A stretch of DNA of 64,000 bases from a bacterium YEK0313 (GTDB lineage: Bacteria; Pseudomonadota; Alphaproteobacteria; Rhizobiales; Phreatobacteraceae): NCBI GenBank assembly GCA_000751295.2, contig CCMO02000003.1, forward strand, positions 62,001 through 126,000, given 5' to 3'. Made by a program: the position numbers and the translations under genes. Shown one piece after another: positions 54,226-63,309 of this stretch (the first letter of the stretch is position 1; every line of letters begins with the position of its first letter). The notes under the pieces were generated by a model, which was not told where the DNA came from, made no database searches, and was given only the letters and a program-made list of their open reading frames with translations.

Positions 54226-55587
54226 TCAGTCCTTTTTCGGTGCGTGCAGCGCACCCGAGCCGGTGCGGCCGCCCTGGATCATCTTCAGGCCGGCGGGCTT
54301 GGCGCCAGCCGCCTTGGCGACGGCCGACTTGCCGCCGGGCGCGCTCTGCTGTGCCTTGCGATAGGCGTGGGTGCGCATGAAGTCCATCACGCGCGGCGCG
54401 ATCTCGGCGCGGAACCGAGAGCCGTTGAACACGCCGTAATGGCCGACCGACGGCTGCAGGTAGTGGACACGCATGTCGTCGGCGAGCGAGGTGGCAAGGC
54501 CGTGGGCGGCGAGGGTCTGGCCGCCGCCGGTAATGTCGTCGTTCTCGCCTTCCACCGTCATCAGCGCGACGCGCCGGATGGCCTTCGGATCGACCGGCTG
54601 GTCGCGGTGCCGCATGATGCCGAGCGGCAGGTGATGCTCGACGAAGACGCGCTCGATCGTCTGCATGTAGAATTCGGCGGTGAGGTCCATCACCGAGAGA
54701 TATTCGTCGTAGAATTCGCGGTGCTTCTGCGCGCCGTCGCCGTCGCCCTTGACCAGGTTGCGGAACAGGTCGCGGTGGGCGTCGACATGGCGGTCGAGAT
54801 TCATGGTCATGAAGCCGGTGAGCTGCATGAAGCCCGGATAGACCTGCCGCATCATGCCCGGATGCGGGAAGGGCACGGTGGTGAGGACGTTGCGGCGGAA
54901 CCAGTCGGTGCCGCGCTCATGGGCGAGCTTGTTGACCGCGGTCGGATTGGCGCGCGTGTCGATCGGGCCGCCCATCAGCGTCAGCGTGGTCGGCGCATAG
55001 GGATCGTCCTCGGCCTCCATGCGCGACACCGCCATGAAGACCGGCACCGCCGGCTGGCAGACCGCCATGACATGGGTGTCCGTCCCGAGCACGTGCAGCA
55101 TGGAAATGACGTAGTCGACATAGTCGTCGAGGTCGAAATGCCCCTCGGCGAGCGGCACCATGCGGGCATCGACCCAGTCGGTGATGTAGACCTCGTGATC
55201 GGGCAGGAAGGCCTCGACCGTGCCGCGCAGCAGCGTGGCATAGTGGCCGGACATCGGCGCGACGATCAGCACCTTCGGATCGGGCCGCCGGCCGCGCGGC
55301 ACCGCGCGCTGGAAGTGGACGAGATTGCAGAAGGGCCGCGACCAGACGACCTTTTCGGTCACCGCCACGCGCTCGCCGCCGACCAGGGTCGTGGCCAGAT
55401 TGAAATCGGGCTTGCCGTACCGGCGCGTGGTGCGCTCGAACACCTCGCAGGCCGCCGCGACCTGCTTGCCGAAGGGGGTATGCGACCAGGGATTGACCGG
55501 ATTGGACAGCGCCAGCTTGGTGGCATCGGCCATGGCGCGGTAAGGCGACAGCATGGCATGCGTTGCTTCGTACCAATGATAAAGCAC
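54226..55587 (-). CDS. phaZ: Intracellular polyhydroxyalkanoate depolymerase
   Basis: 453 residues from a GTG at 55587 after GGAGG; an upstream ATG at 55662 would add 25 unconserved residues. The PhaZ opening LYHWYEATHAMLSPYRAMAD and the lipase-box-like VMAVCQPAVPV with nucleophile Cys177 identify the short-chain-length intracellular depolymerase family. Asp and His of the triad are expected in the GENDDITGGG and VGHYGVFNG segments. It mobilises stored PHB inside the cell. PHA synthesis genes are not in the window. The C-terminal ~40 residues are Ala/Lys-rich and may contact the granule. Confidence 0.92.
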   Translation of the reverse strand: MLYHWYEATHAMLSPYRAMADATKLALSNPVNPWSHTPFGKQVAAACEVFERTTRRYGKPDFNLATTLVGGERVAVTEKVVWSRPFCNLVHFQRAVPRGRRPDPKVLIVAPMSGHYATLLRGTVEAFLPDHEVYITDWVDARMVPLAEGHFDLDDYVDYVISMLHVLGTDTHVMAVCQPAVPVFMAVSRMEAEDDPYAPTTLTLMGGPIDTRANPTAVNKLAHERGTDWFRRNVLTTVPFPHPGMMRQVYPGFMQLTGFMTMNLDRHVDAHRDLFRNLVKGDGDGAQKHREFYDEYLSVMDLTAEFYMQTIERVFVEHHLPLGIMRHRDQPVDPKAIRRVALMTVEGENDDITGGGQTLAAHGLATSLADDMRVHYLQPSVGHYGVFNGSRFRAEIAPRVMDFMRTHAYRKAQQSAPGGKSAVAKAAGAKPAGLKMIQGGRTGSGALHAPKKD

Positions 55588-55791
55588 TCGCGAGGCCTCC
55601 GATGGACGGGACCGGGTCAAGGCCGGGCTCATTTCCGAGGCCCGCCCGCAGGCCTGTGCCATGCGGTATTACCCAGCCTTCGTTGCTGCGCTGCGATAAT
55701 TTGTAATCTGTTCGACACAAATCAGGCAATCAGAGCGCGGCTAACAAACCGTCAACTTTCGTTCATTAGGGTTTTTACGGATATTTCTGCC

Positions 55792-55806
55792 CTGGGCCGG
55801 CCCCAG
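55792..55806 (-). terminator. Hairpin after the ABC exporter operon
   Basis: On the minus strand CTGGGGCCGGCCCAG forms a 5-6 bp stem and is followed by AGAAATATC and then TAAAAAC. It lies ten bases past the permease stop. Short stem, so tentative. Confidence 0.45.
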
Positions 55807-55815
55807 CGGAGAAAC

Positions 55816-56613
55816 TCATTCCCCGCCGGACAAAAGCGTGCCGGCCGCCCGCGCCCGGTCCATCAGGACGACGAAGCCCCAGGCCGCGACGCCGAGCCAG
55901 AGGATGTCGAGGCCGGCCGCGATGGCGAGATAGTCGAGCCTCAGGGTCCCGGTCGCCAGCACCGCGCGCATGCCCTCGAAGACGTAAGTCGGCGGCAGCG
56001 CAAGCGCCACGGGCTTCAGCCACCAGGGCAGCACTGAGAGCGGGTAGTAGACGCAGCAGAGCGGCCAGAACAGGAACAGCACGGTCCAGGCGAGGCTCTC
56101 CGCGCCGAGGCCGTGTCGCAGGATCACCCCGGCGACGAGCAGCGCCACCGCCCAGCCGGTGATGACGAGCAGGGCGAAGAAGGCGACGAGGCCGATGCCG
56201 AGGCGGGCGAGGTCGAGCCCGAAAAAGGCGACCGCCAGCACCACGGCGGGCGTCAGGCCGATGACGAGGCGCAGCAGGCTCATCGCCATCAGCGCGGCGA
56301 CGAACTCCACCGGCCGCAACGGGCTCATCAGGAGATTGGCGAGATTGCGCGACCAGATCTCCTCCAGGAACGAAATGGAGAAGCCGAGCTGGCCGCGGAA
56401 CAGCACCTCCCACAGGAGCAGTCCGGAGACCAGCGCGCCCGCCGCGAACAGCGTGCCGTTGGCGGCGTTCATCGCATAGGTCTGCAGGAACCCCCAGGTG
56501 AGCAGATTGAGCACCGGCCAGTAGACGAGCTCGAGGAGCCGCGGCCAGGACGAGGCGATGAGGTAGCTGTAGCGCAGGCAGAGCGCGCCGACCCGGGCCA
56601 GGGAAAAGGTCAT
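55816..56613 (-). CDS. ABC-2 type exporter permease
   Basis: 265 residues from the ATG at 56613, which overlaps the TrpF-like stop by four bases. Six helices are predicted, e.g. LLTWGFLQTYAMNAANGTLF and ALLVITGWAVALLVAGVILR. The ABC-2 pattern is seen in the loop SFLEEIWSRNLANLLMSPLR and in VYYPLSVLPWWLKPVALALP. With the upstream ATPase it forms a lipid, drug or polysaccharide exporter. The substrate is unknown. The longer upstream reading is rejected because it runs through two other genes. Confidence 0.88.
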   Translation of the reverse strand: MTFSLARVGALCLRYSYLIASSWPRLLELVYWPVLNLLTWGFLQTYAMNAANGTLFAAGALVSGLLLWEVLFRGQLGFSISFLEEIWSRNLANLLMSPLRPVEFVAALMAMSLLRLVIGLTPAVVLAVAFFGLDLARLGIGLVAFFALLVITGWAVALLVAGVILRHGLGAESLAWTVLFLFWPLCCVYYPLSVLPWWLKPVALALPPTYVFEGMRAVLATGTLRLDYLAIAAGLDILWLGVAAWGFVVLMDRARAAGTLLSGGE

Positions 56614-57287
56614 CCGGCCCCCCGCACGGCCTGCATGAAGGCATCGAGCTTGGCCGGATCGAGGTGCCCGGCCGTGCGCACGCCCGAACACAGATCGAGC
56701 CCGAACGGCCGGACGGCCGCGATCGCCGCCGCGACATTGCCGGCATTGAGGCCGCCGGCGAGGAAGACCGGCCGCCGCGACCGGCGCACGAACTCCGCGC
56801 TGACCTGCCAGTCGTGGGTGCGACCGGTGCCGCCGAGCTCGCGCATGCTGCCGCCGGGCTTGCCGGAATCGAGCAGGAAGGCATGGATATGGGGCTCGTA
56901 GACCGGGATCAGATCCAGCGTCCGGGGGCCTTCGACATGGATCACCTGGACCCGGCGGACGAGCGGCAGCGCCCCGGCGATGACCGCATGCTCGGCCGGA
57001 TCGACATGGTCGACGATCTGCACCGTATTGGTGCCGCAGAGGCGCAGATGCGCGACGATGTCGGCGCCTTTCAGGTGCGGGGTCAGCAGAAAGCTCGCAA
57101 CCGGCGGCGGTGCTTCGTCGGCGACCGCGCGGATCGTCGCATCGTCGACGATGCCGGAACCGGACGGCCTGCCCGCGACGAAGCCGAGCGCGTCGGCGCC
57201 GGCCGCGATCGCCAGGCGCGCCTCCTCGGCCGAGGAGATGCAGCAGATCTTGACGCGGGTGCGAGCCTGCCGAACCGGATGGGTCAT
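56610..57287 (-). CDS. Phosphoribosylanthranilate isomerase-like protein
   Basis: 225 residues, TIM barrel. The TrpF signature RVKICCISSAEEARLAIAAG keeps the catalytic Cys15 and LLDSGKPGGSMRELGGTGRT keeps the catalytic Asp140. The phosphate-binding end differs: SGVRTAGHLDPAKLDAFM instead of the usual SSGVE. Its start overlaps the ATPase stop by one base and its end overlaps the permease start by four, so it is locked into the exporter operon. It could be a second TrpF or a divergent isomerase acting on the exported compound; trp genes are absent here. Confidence 0.75.
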   Translation of the reverse strand: MTHPVRQARTRVKICCISSAEEARLAIAAGADALGFVAGRPSGSGIVDDATIRAVADEAPPPVASFLLTPHLKGADIVAHLRLCGTNTVQIVDHVDPAEHAVIAGALPLVRRVQVIHVEGPRTLDLIPVYEPHIHAFLLDSGKPGGSMRELGGTGRTHDWQVSAEFVRRSRRPVFLAGGLNAGNVAAAIAAVRPFGLDLCSGVRTAGHLDPAKLDAFMQAVRGAG

Positions 57288-58030
57288 TACTCAGCCGCCT
57301 CCTTGCGTCCACGGGCGACGTCGAGGAACACTTCCTCCAGATTGCTGCGGCCGTAGCGGGCAATGAGCTCGGCCGGCGAGCCGTCGTCCTCGATGCGGCC
57401 GCGCTTCATCATTACCACGCGATCGCACAGCCGCTCGACCTCGCCCATATTGTGCGAGGCAAGCAGGATGGTGGCGCCGCGGCGGGAGCGGTAGCGCTCG
57501 AGATGGCTGCGGATCCAATCGGCAGTATCGGGATCGAGCGAAGCGGTCGGCTCGTCGAGCAGCAGCACCTCCGGATCATTGATCAGCGCCTTGGCGAGCG
57601 CGACGCGGGTCTTCTGGCCGGCCGAGAGCTTGCCGGTCGGCCGGTCGAGGAAATCTCCGAGGTCGAGATCGGCGGCGAGCGCTCCGATCCGGTCGCGAAG
57701 GTCGGCAACGCCGTAGAGCTTGCCGAATACCGTCAGATTCTGCCGCACGGTGAGCCGGTTCGGCATGTCGACATAGGGGCTTTCGAAATTCATCCGGTGG
57801 AGGATGTCGTGCCGACGCCGCGCCATGTCGGTGCCGAGCACATGGACCTCGCCCGAGGTCGGCAAGGTCAAGCCCATGATCATGGCGATCGTCGTCGTCT
57901 TGCCGGCGCCGTTGCCGCCGAGCAGCGCGGTGGTCGAGCCGGCCGGCAGGACCAGCGTCAGGCCGTCCACGGCGCGCACGGCGCCGTAGTCCTTGATCAG
58001 GGCGCTGGTCTCGATCGCTGCCTGTTTCAT
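57287..58030 (-). CDS. ABC exporter ATP-binding protein
   Basis: 247 residues. Walker A GGNGAGKTT is near residue 36, the signature LSAGQKTRVALAKALI, and Walker B VLLLDEPTASLDPDTAD, with the switch His in LLASHNMGEVERL. The sequence around RRRHDILHRMNFESPYVDMP is typical of ABC-2-type export ATPases (DRA family). It energises the permease encoded two genes downstream. Confidence 0.9.
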   Translation of the reverse strand: MKQAAIETSALIKDYGAVRAVDGLTLVLPAGSTTALLGGNGAGKTTTIAMIMGLTLPTSGEVHVLGTDMARRRHDILHRMNFESPYVDMPNRLTVRQNLTVFGKLYGVADLRDRIGALAADLDLGDFLDRPTGKLSAGQKTRVALAKALINDPEVLLLDEPTASLDPDTADWIRSHLERYRSRRGATILLASHNMGEVERLCDRVVMMKRGRIEDDGSPAELIARYGRSNLEEVFLDVARGRKEAAE

Positions 58031-58168
58031 GCCCTGTCCATGACGTGCGGTTCCGGCGAGGGCAAATCAAAATCCGTGATCGCACCGCCCTGCTTATATT
58101 GGGGCGCATTGCCGCCCTGCTACCGGCGCCTTGACCGGAAGCCTTCGGACAAGCCAGCCTCGCGGCCC

Positions 58169-59101
58169 ATGATCGTCGTTTTCGGCTCCATCAACATCGA
58201 CCTGGTCGCGCGCGTGCCGGACCTGCCGCGCGCCGGAGAAACCGTGCTCGGTCCCGATTATCAGGTGGTCCCTGGCGGCAAGGGCGCGAACCAGGCGCTG
58301 GCGGCGCGGCGCGCGGGCGCCGAGGTCGCGCTGGTCGGATCGGTCGGGCGCGACGCCTTCGCCGAGACGGCGCTGAGCGCTCTCGCCGCGGCCGGCGTCG
58401 ATCTTTCGGGCATCGCCCGGGTCGATGCGCCGACGGGCGCCGCCTTCATCGCGGTCGATGCCGGCGGGCGCAACCAGATCGTCGTCGCGGCCGGCGCCAA
58501 TGCCCAGGCGAGCGCCGGCGCCCTCGACCGGCTCGCCGTGGCCGGCGGCGACATTCTGATGCTGCAGTGGGAAGTGCCCGAAGCGGAGAACCTCGCCGCC
58601 GCGCGCTGGGCCAAGGCGCGTCAGATGACCGTGCTGCTCAACCGGGCCCCGGCAGGGCCGGTCGCGGCCGCGCTGATGGCGCTGGTCGATATCGTCATCG
58701 TCAACGAGCACGAGGTCCTCGCCCTTGGCGCCGGCCTCGGCCTCGCCTCAGATGAACCGGAAGCGATCGCCCGGGAGATCGACCGGCAGCTCGGCAAGAC
58801 CGCGGTGGTGACGCTCGGCGCCGAGGGCGCGGTCGCCTGGCGTGACGGCGTGCGCTGCCTGGTGCCGGCATTGCCGGTAGCGGTGGTCGACACGACGGCG
58901 GCCGGCGACGCCTTTTGCGGGGCATTCGCGGCCGCCCTTGCGGCGGGGCGCGGCCTCGTCAGCGCCGTCGAGCACGGCACGGCCGCCGGCTCGCTCGCCT
59001 GCACCGCATTCGGCGCCCAGCCGAGCCTGCCGGAGGCCGAGGCCATTGCCGCGGCCGCGCTCAGGATCGCCGCCCGCGACATTCCGCTCATGCCGACATG
59101 A
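58169..59101 (+). CDS. PfkB carbohydrate kinase, ribokinase-like
   Basis: 310 residues. The PfkB start IVVFGSINIDLVARVPDLPR, the N-terminal signature VPGGKGANQALAARRAGAEV and the C-terminal signature VVDTTAAGDAFCGAFAAALA with the catalytic Asp are all present. Closest by pattern to ribokinase (RbsK). It phosphorylates a free sugar, probably ribose. It is followed, 25 bp on, by an HpcH/HpaI aldolase gene, so it may act on another sugar or sugar acid. Confidence 0.88.
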   Translation: MIVVFGSINIDLVARVPDLPRAGETVLGPDYQVVPGGKGANQALAARRAGAEVALVGSVGRDAFAETALSALAAAGVDLSGIARVDAPTGAAFIAVDAGGRNQIVVAAGANAQASAGALDRLAVAGGDILMLQWEVPEAENLAAARWAKARQMTVLLNRAPAGPVAAALMALVDIVIVNEHEVLALGAGLGLASDEPEAIAREIDRQLGKTAVVTLGAEGAVAWRDGVRCLVPALPVAVVDTTAAGDAFCGAFAAALAAGRGLVSAVEHGTAAGSLACTAFGAQPSLPEAEAIAAAALRIAARDIPLMPT

Positions 59102-59126
59102 GCCCCTCGCTTCCAGGAGACATTCC

Positions 59127-59903
59127 ATGATCCGCAACCGCATGAAACGCCGCGCCATGGCCGGCGAAAACCTCCTCGGCGCCTGGGTTTTCTCCGGTTC
59201 GCCGGCCATTTGCGAGCTCTATGCGCTCGCCGGCTACGACATCGTGCTCGTCGACACCGAGCATACGCCGATCGACGTCGCCGACGTGCTGGCCTGCGTG
59301 CGCGCGGTCGAGGCCGGCGGCGGCGAGGCGATGGTGCGCGTGCCCGGCCATGATCCGAGCCACTTCAAGCGGCTGCTCGATGCCGGCATCCATTCGCTCA
59401 TGGTTCCGATGGTCGACACGCTCGACCAGGCCAGAGCGATCATCGCCGCCTGCCGCTTCCCGCCGCGCGGCCGGCGCGGCTATGCCGCCTCGGTCGCCCG
59501 GTCCGGACTCTACGGTTTCGACGAGACCTATGCCCAGACCGCGCACGAGGAAACCTTCCTCGCCCTGCAGATCGAAAGCGCCGGCGCCGCGCGCATTGCC
59601 GGCGAGATGGCCGCGCTCGACGGCGCGGACTGCCTGTTCATCGGCGCCAACGATCTCGCCGGCTCGCTCGACAAGCTCGGCCAGCTCGATGCGCCCGATG
59701 TCCTGGCGAGCATCGACGCGGCGGCCTTGGCGACGCGCGCGGCCGGCAAGGCGCTCGGCACGATCCCGATCCCCGGCCGCGACGCCTCGCAGCTCGCGGC
59801 GGCGGGTTACGGCATCGTCATCGGCGAATGCGACATGGCCACGGTCCGGGCTGGGGCGCTCGCCGACATCGGTCGGCATCGCAAGGCCTTCCCCGGCCGC
59901 TAA
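59127..59903 (+). CDS. HpcH/HpaI-type class II aldolase
   Basis: 258 residues, phosphoenolpyruvate-binding TIM barrel. The metal site includes Glu/Asp in the segment IVLVDTEHTPIDVADVLACV, and the substrate Arg lies in GEAMVRVPGHDPSHFKRLLD. Such aldolases cleave 2-keto-3-deoxy sugar acids or homologues into pyruvate and an aldehyde. It is in the sugar cluster with ribokinase-like and gluconate genes. Its stop overlaps that of the convergent gntK by three bases. Confidence 0.88.
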   Translation: MIRNRMKRRAMAGENLLGAWVFSGSPAICELYALAGYDIVLVDTEHTPIDVADVLACVRAVEAGGGEAMVRVPGHDPSHFKRLLDAGIHSLMVPMVDTLDQARAIIAACRFPPRGRRGYAASVARSGLYGFDETYAQTAHEETFLALQIESAGAARIAGEMAALDGADCLFIGANDLAGSLDKLGQLDAPDVLASIDAAALATRAAGKALGTIPIPGRDASQLAAAGYGIVIGECDMATVRAGALADIGRHRKAFPGR

Positions 59904-60448
59904 GCCGGCGCGCTGAGCCGGTCGAGAATGGCGGCGACGATCGTCCCGGGCGCTGCCTCGACCGGGACGACGATGACGGCTTCGTCCGGTTCCGGCGGCT
60001 CGAGCGTCGCGAACTGGCTTTCGAGCAGGCTCGGCGGCATGAAATGATCGCGCCGCGCCGCCATGCGGGCATCGATCAGCCCAAAACTGCCGGCAAGGTG
60101 CACGAAGCGCATCGTCGCACCCGATGCCCGCAGCCGGTCGCGATAGACCCGGCGCAGGGCGGAGCAGGCGATGACCACGTGACCGCCTGCCGCATCGCGG
60201 TCGGCGGCATGGCGGCCAATGGCATCCAGCCAGGGCCAGCGGTCGGTATCGGTGAGCGGCGCCCCGGCGCGCATCTTCTCGACATTGGCCGGCGGGTGAA
60301 AGGCATCGCCGTCGCGGAAATCCCAGCCGAGCGCCGCGGCAAGCGCGGCTCCGACCGTCGACTTGCCGCTGCCGGAGACGCCCATGACGATGATCGCCGC
60401 CGGCAGCGCCGCGCCGAGAGGTTCCCTGGTCGCGCCGTCCGTGGTCAT
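59900..60448 (-). CDS. gntK: Gluconokinase
   Basis: 182 residues, P-loop kinase. Walker A GVSGSGKST is near residue 23; the gluconate-binding block WDFRDGDAFHPPANVEKMRA with PLTDTDRWPWLDAIG is diagnostic of GntK. It makes 6-phosphogluconate in the cytoplasm. It overlaps the gnd gene by four bases, so gluconate is channelled straight into 6-phosphogluconate dehydrogenase. Confidence 0.95.
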   Translation of the reverse strand: MTTDGATREPLGAALPAAIIVMGVSGSGKSTVGAALAAALGWDFRDGDAFHPPANVEKMRAGAPLTDTDRWPWLDAIGRHAADRDAAGGHVVIACSALRRVYRDRLRASGATMRFVHLAGSFGLIDARMAARRDHFMPPSLLESQFATLEPPEPDEAVIVVPVEAAPGTIVAAILDRLSAPA

Positions 60449-61431
60449 GCGGTCTTCTTGGGCTCCTGATGGCCGCCGAAACCCTTGCGCATGGCCGAGA
60501 GCATCTTCTCCGCGAAGGTGTGGTCCTGACGCGAGCGGAAGCGGGTATAGAGCGCCGAGGTCAGCACCTCGGCCGGGGTTGCCTGTTCCACCGCCGCCTC
60601 GACCGTCCAGCGACCTTCGCCTGAATCGTCGACATGGCCGGAAAAGCCGGTGAGCGCGCCGTCCTCGGCCAGGGCCTCGGCGGTCAGGTCCAGGAGCCAG
60701 GAGGTGACGACGCTGCCCCGGCGCCAGACCTCGGCGATATCGGCCAGCGCCAGATCGTAGCGCTGCTCGGCCGGCAGCCGTTCCGAGCCGGCATTGCGCA
60801 GGATGTCGAACCCTTCGGCAAAAGCCTGCATCATGCCGTATTCGATGCCGTTATGGATCATCTTCACATAGTGGCCGGCGCCGCTCGGCCCACAGTGGAG
60901 ATAGCCGCGCTCGGCGGTCGAGGCGTGGGTCTCGCCGCGATGGCGCGTCGCCGGGATCGCACCACGACCCGGCGCGAGCGCCGAAAAGATCGGGTCGAGC
61001 CGGTCGGCGGCGTCCTTGTCGCCGCCGATCATCAGGCAATAGCCGCGCTCCAGGCCCCAGACGCCGCCCGACGTGCCGACATCGAGATAGGCCAGGCATT
61101 TGGCAGCCAGCGCCTGGGCCCGCCGGATGTCGTCCTTCCAATAGGTATTGCCGCCATCGATGATCGTGTCGCCCGGCGCGAGCAGGGCAGCCAATTCCGT
61201 GATGGTGTTTTCGGTGACCGTGCCCGCCGGCAGCATGATCCAGACCGCGCGCGGGGCGGAGAGCGTGTCGACGAGCGCGGCGAGGCTGGTCGCATTGACC
61301 GCGCCTTCTGCGGCCAGCGCCTTGCCCGCCTCCGGATTGGTGTCGTGGACCACGCAGGAATGACCCGCGCGGATCAGGCGACGCACGATATTGGCGCCCA
61401 TCCGGCCAAGCCCCACCATGCCGAGCTGCAT
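60445..61431 (-). CDS. gnd: 6-phosphogluconate dehydrogenase, decarboxylating (short YqeC type)
   Basis: 328 residues from the ATG at 61431. The Rossmann motif GLGRMGANIV is at the N-terminus, and the catalytic helix reads HYVKMIHNGIEYGMMQAFAE with the substrate Lys-x-x-x-Asn-Gly-Ile-Glu pattern. About 330 residues is the short, mostly NAD-preferring form, unlike the 470-residue Gnd. It oxidatively decarboxylates 6-phosphogluconate to ribulose 5-phosphate. The pair gnd-gntK forms a gluconate shunt. Confidence 0.93.
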   Translation of the reverse strand: MQLGMVGLGRMGANIVRRLIRAGHSCVVHDTNPEAGKALAAEGAVNATSLAALVDTLSAPRAVWIMLPAGTVTENTITELAALLAPGDTIIDGGNTYWKDDIRRAQALAAKCLAYLDVGTSGGVWGLERGYCLMIGGDKDAADRLDPIFSALAPGRGAIPATRHRGETHASTAERGYLHCGPSGAGHYVKMIHNGIEYGMMQAFAEGFDILRNAGSERLPAEQRYDLALADIAEVWRRGSVVTSWLLDLTAEALAEDGALTGFSGHVDDSGEGRWTVEAAVEQATPAEVLTSALYTRFRSRQDHTFAEKMLSAMRKGFGGHQEPKKTA

Positions 61432-61566
61432 CGCTGTGTCCTCCTTCACCTGCCACCCCCTGTGCCGCGACTTCGAAACCACGCCCGCCCGGTATCGGAC
61501 GCCGCGCGTTTCGGGTTTCAGGACACCAGCTCCGGCCCCAGGCAAACAGACTGGCGGCTCATGTCA

Positions 61567-61580
61567 ACCTTTCGAAAGGT
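61567..61580. promoter_or_regulatory. Perfect palindrome in the gnd/PfkB divergent promoter
   Basis: ACCTTTCGAAAGGT is a perfect 14-bp palindrome within TTGACC/GGTTGA context, 137 bp from the gnd start and 94 bp from the PfkB start. It is a likely operator of a LacI- or GntR-type gluconate regulator, though no such gene lies in the window. Confidence 0.45.
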
Positions 61581-61673
61581 CAAGCGCCGAACCGGCGCCG
61601 ACATTGCCCGCGCCGGCCGCAACGTGTAGAGGGCGGCCGGAGTTTCCAAGAGATCCTGCGGAGAACCCGTTTC

Positions 61674-62675
61674 ATGTCCAAGGCCCGCTACGACGTTGCC
61701 GGCATCGGCAATGCCATCGTCGACGTGCTCGCCCGCATCCAGGACGACCTCATCGCCAAGCTCGACATGCAGAAAGGCGCGATGATGCTGATCGACGAGC
61801 CGCGCGCCGAGGCGATCTACGGCGCCATGACGCAGACGGTGGAGATTTCCGGCGGCTCGGCGGCCAATACCATCGTCGGCTGCGGCATGCTGGGCCTTGC
61901 GCCCGGCTTCATCGGCAAGGTCAAGAACGACCCGCTCGGCCACACTTTCAGCCACGGCATCAAGGCCGCCGGCGTGCATTTCCCGACCCGCCTCGCGGAG
62001 GACGGGCCGGCCACCGCCCGTTCCTTCATCCTGGTGACGCCCGACGGCGAGCGCACCATGAACACCTATCTCGGCGCGGCCCAGCTGCTGTCGCCCGAGG
62101 ATGTCGATGAGGACACCATCGCCAATGCCGGCGTGACCTATCTCGAAGGCTATCTCTGGGATCCGCCGCCGGCCAAGCAGGCCTTCCTGAAGGCCGCCAC
62201 GATCGCCCATGGCGCCGGCCGGCGCGTGGCGCTGACGCTGTCCGATTCGTTCTGTGTCGACCGCTATCGCGACGAGTTCCTTCAGCTGCTGCGCGACAAG
62301 GTCGTGGACATCGTCTTCGCCAACGAGAGCGAATTGAAATCGCTCTATCAGACCTCGGATTTCGCGACGGCGCTCGATGCGTTGCGTGCCGACGCGCGGC
62401 TCGCGGTCGTGACCCGCGGTGAAGAGGGCGCGCTGGCGGCCGAGGGCAACGAGCTGGTCTCGGTGCCGGCCTTCCCCGTCGCGCGTGTGGTCGACACGAC
62501 CGGCGCCGGCGACCTCTTTGCCTCCGGCTTCCTCGCCGGGCTTGCCCGGGGCCTCGGCCACGAAGCATCGCTCGGCCTCGGCGCGCTCTGCGCCGCCGAG
62601 ATCATCAGCCATATGGGGGCCCGGCCGGAGGCCGATCTGAAATCGCTCGCCGCCGAGAACGGCTTCCAGCTCTGA
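61674..62675 (+). CDS. PfkB-family kinase, adenosine kinase-like
   Basis: 333 residues. The opening YDVAGIGNAIVDVLARIQDD, the Gly-Gly block EISGGSAANTIVGCGMLGLA and the C-terminal VVDTTGAGDLFASGFLAGLA with the catalytic Asp match the alphaproteobacterial adenosine-kinase-like PfkB branch. It probably phosphorylates adenosine or a related nucleoside; the branch is not fully characterised. It diverges from gnd. Confidence 0.88.
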   Translation: MSKARYDVAGIGNAIVDVLARIQDDLIAKLDMQKGAMMLIDEPRAEAIYGAMTQTVEISGGSAANTIVGCGMLGLAPGFIGKVKNDPLGHTFSHGIKAAGVHFPTRLAEDGPATARSFILVTPDGERTMNTYLGAAQLLSPEDVDEDTIANAGVTYLEGYLWDPPPAKQAFLKAATIAHGAGRRVALTLSDSFCVDRYRDEFLQLLRDKVVDIVFANESELKSLYQTSDFATALDALRADARLAVVTRGEEGALAAEGNELVSVPAFPVARVVDTTGAGDLFASGFLAGLARGLGHEASLGLGALCAAEIISHMGARPEADLKSLAAENGFQL

Positions 62676-62685
62676 GCAGCCGCGC

Positions 62686-63309
62686 TCAGCGCTCCCAGAT
62701 CATCTTGCCACCATAGGCGATCATGACGAGGCCCGCGCCGGCACCGACGGCGCGGCCCATGCGGCTCGGCCCGCGCGCCACCGGCAGCTTGCGCAGGATG
62801 AAGGCGAAGACGAGGTAATAGGTCGCCGACATCGCGACCATCAGCGCGACGCCCATGAGGCCGATGCCGAGCGGCTGCTCGGCGAGGTGCGTGACAGCAA
62901 AGAGCGACGAGACGAAAACCAGCGATTTCGGATTGCCGAGCGCGGTGACGAGGCCGGTGACGAAGGCCTTGCGGGTGCCGAGCGCAGGCGCGCGCAGCCT
63001 GCCCGTCGCCGCCGGTGGCGCCATGTTGCGGCGGATCAGGCGCAGGCCCATCCAGGCGAGATAGGCGCCGCCAAGCACCTTGATGGCGATGGCGGCCGCG
63101 GGGAACAATTCGAACAGCCAGAACAGGCCGAACAATCCGGCAAGGCCCCAGCACAGCGTGCCGATCAGCACGGCGGCCACCACGGCCAGCAGCGAGCGGG
63201 TCGGCGAGGAGAGGCCGACGGCCACGAACAGGAGCGTGTTCGGCCCCGGCGTGATCACTGCGATCAGCCAGAGGCCGGCGAGGACCAGCAAGGTGTCGAC
63301 GGGGATCAT
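62686..63309 (-). CDS. LysE/RhtB-type amino acid exporter
   Basis: 207 residues, six helices. The signature VITPGPNTLLFVAVGLSSPT carries the G-P-N motif of the family, and AYLAWMGLRLIRRN follows. It exports a neutral or basic amino acid or analogue across the inner membrane. Its start overlaps the hisF stop by four bases (ATGA), an unusual partner, so it may be coupled to the histidine genes to the right. Confidence 0.9.
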   Translation of the reverse strand: MIPVDTLLVLAGLWLIAVITPGPNTLLFVAVGLSSPTRSLLAVVAAVLIGTLCWGLAGLFGLFWLFELFPAAAIAIKVLGGAYLAWMGLRLIRRNMAPPAATGRLRAPALGTRKAFVTGLVTALGNPKSLVFVSSLFAVTHLAEQPLGIGLMGVALMVAMSATYYLVFAFILRKLPVARGPSRMGRAVGAGAGLVMIAYGGKMIWER

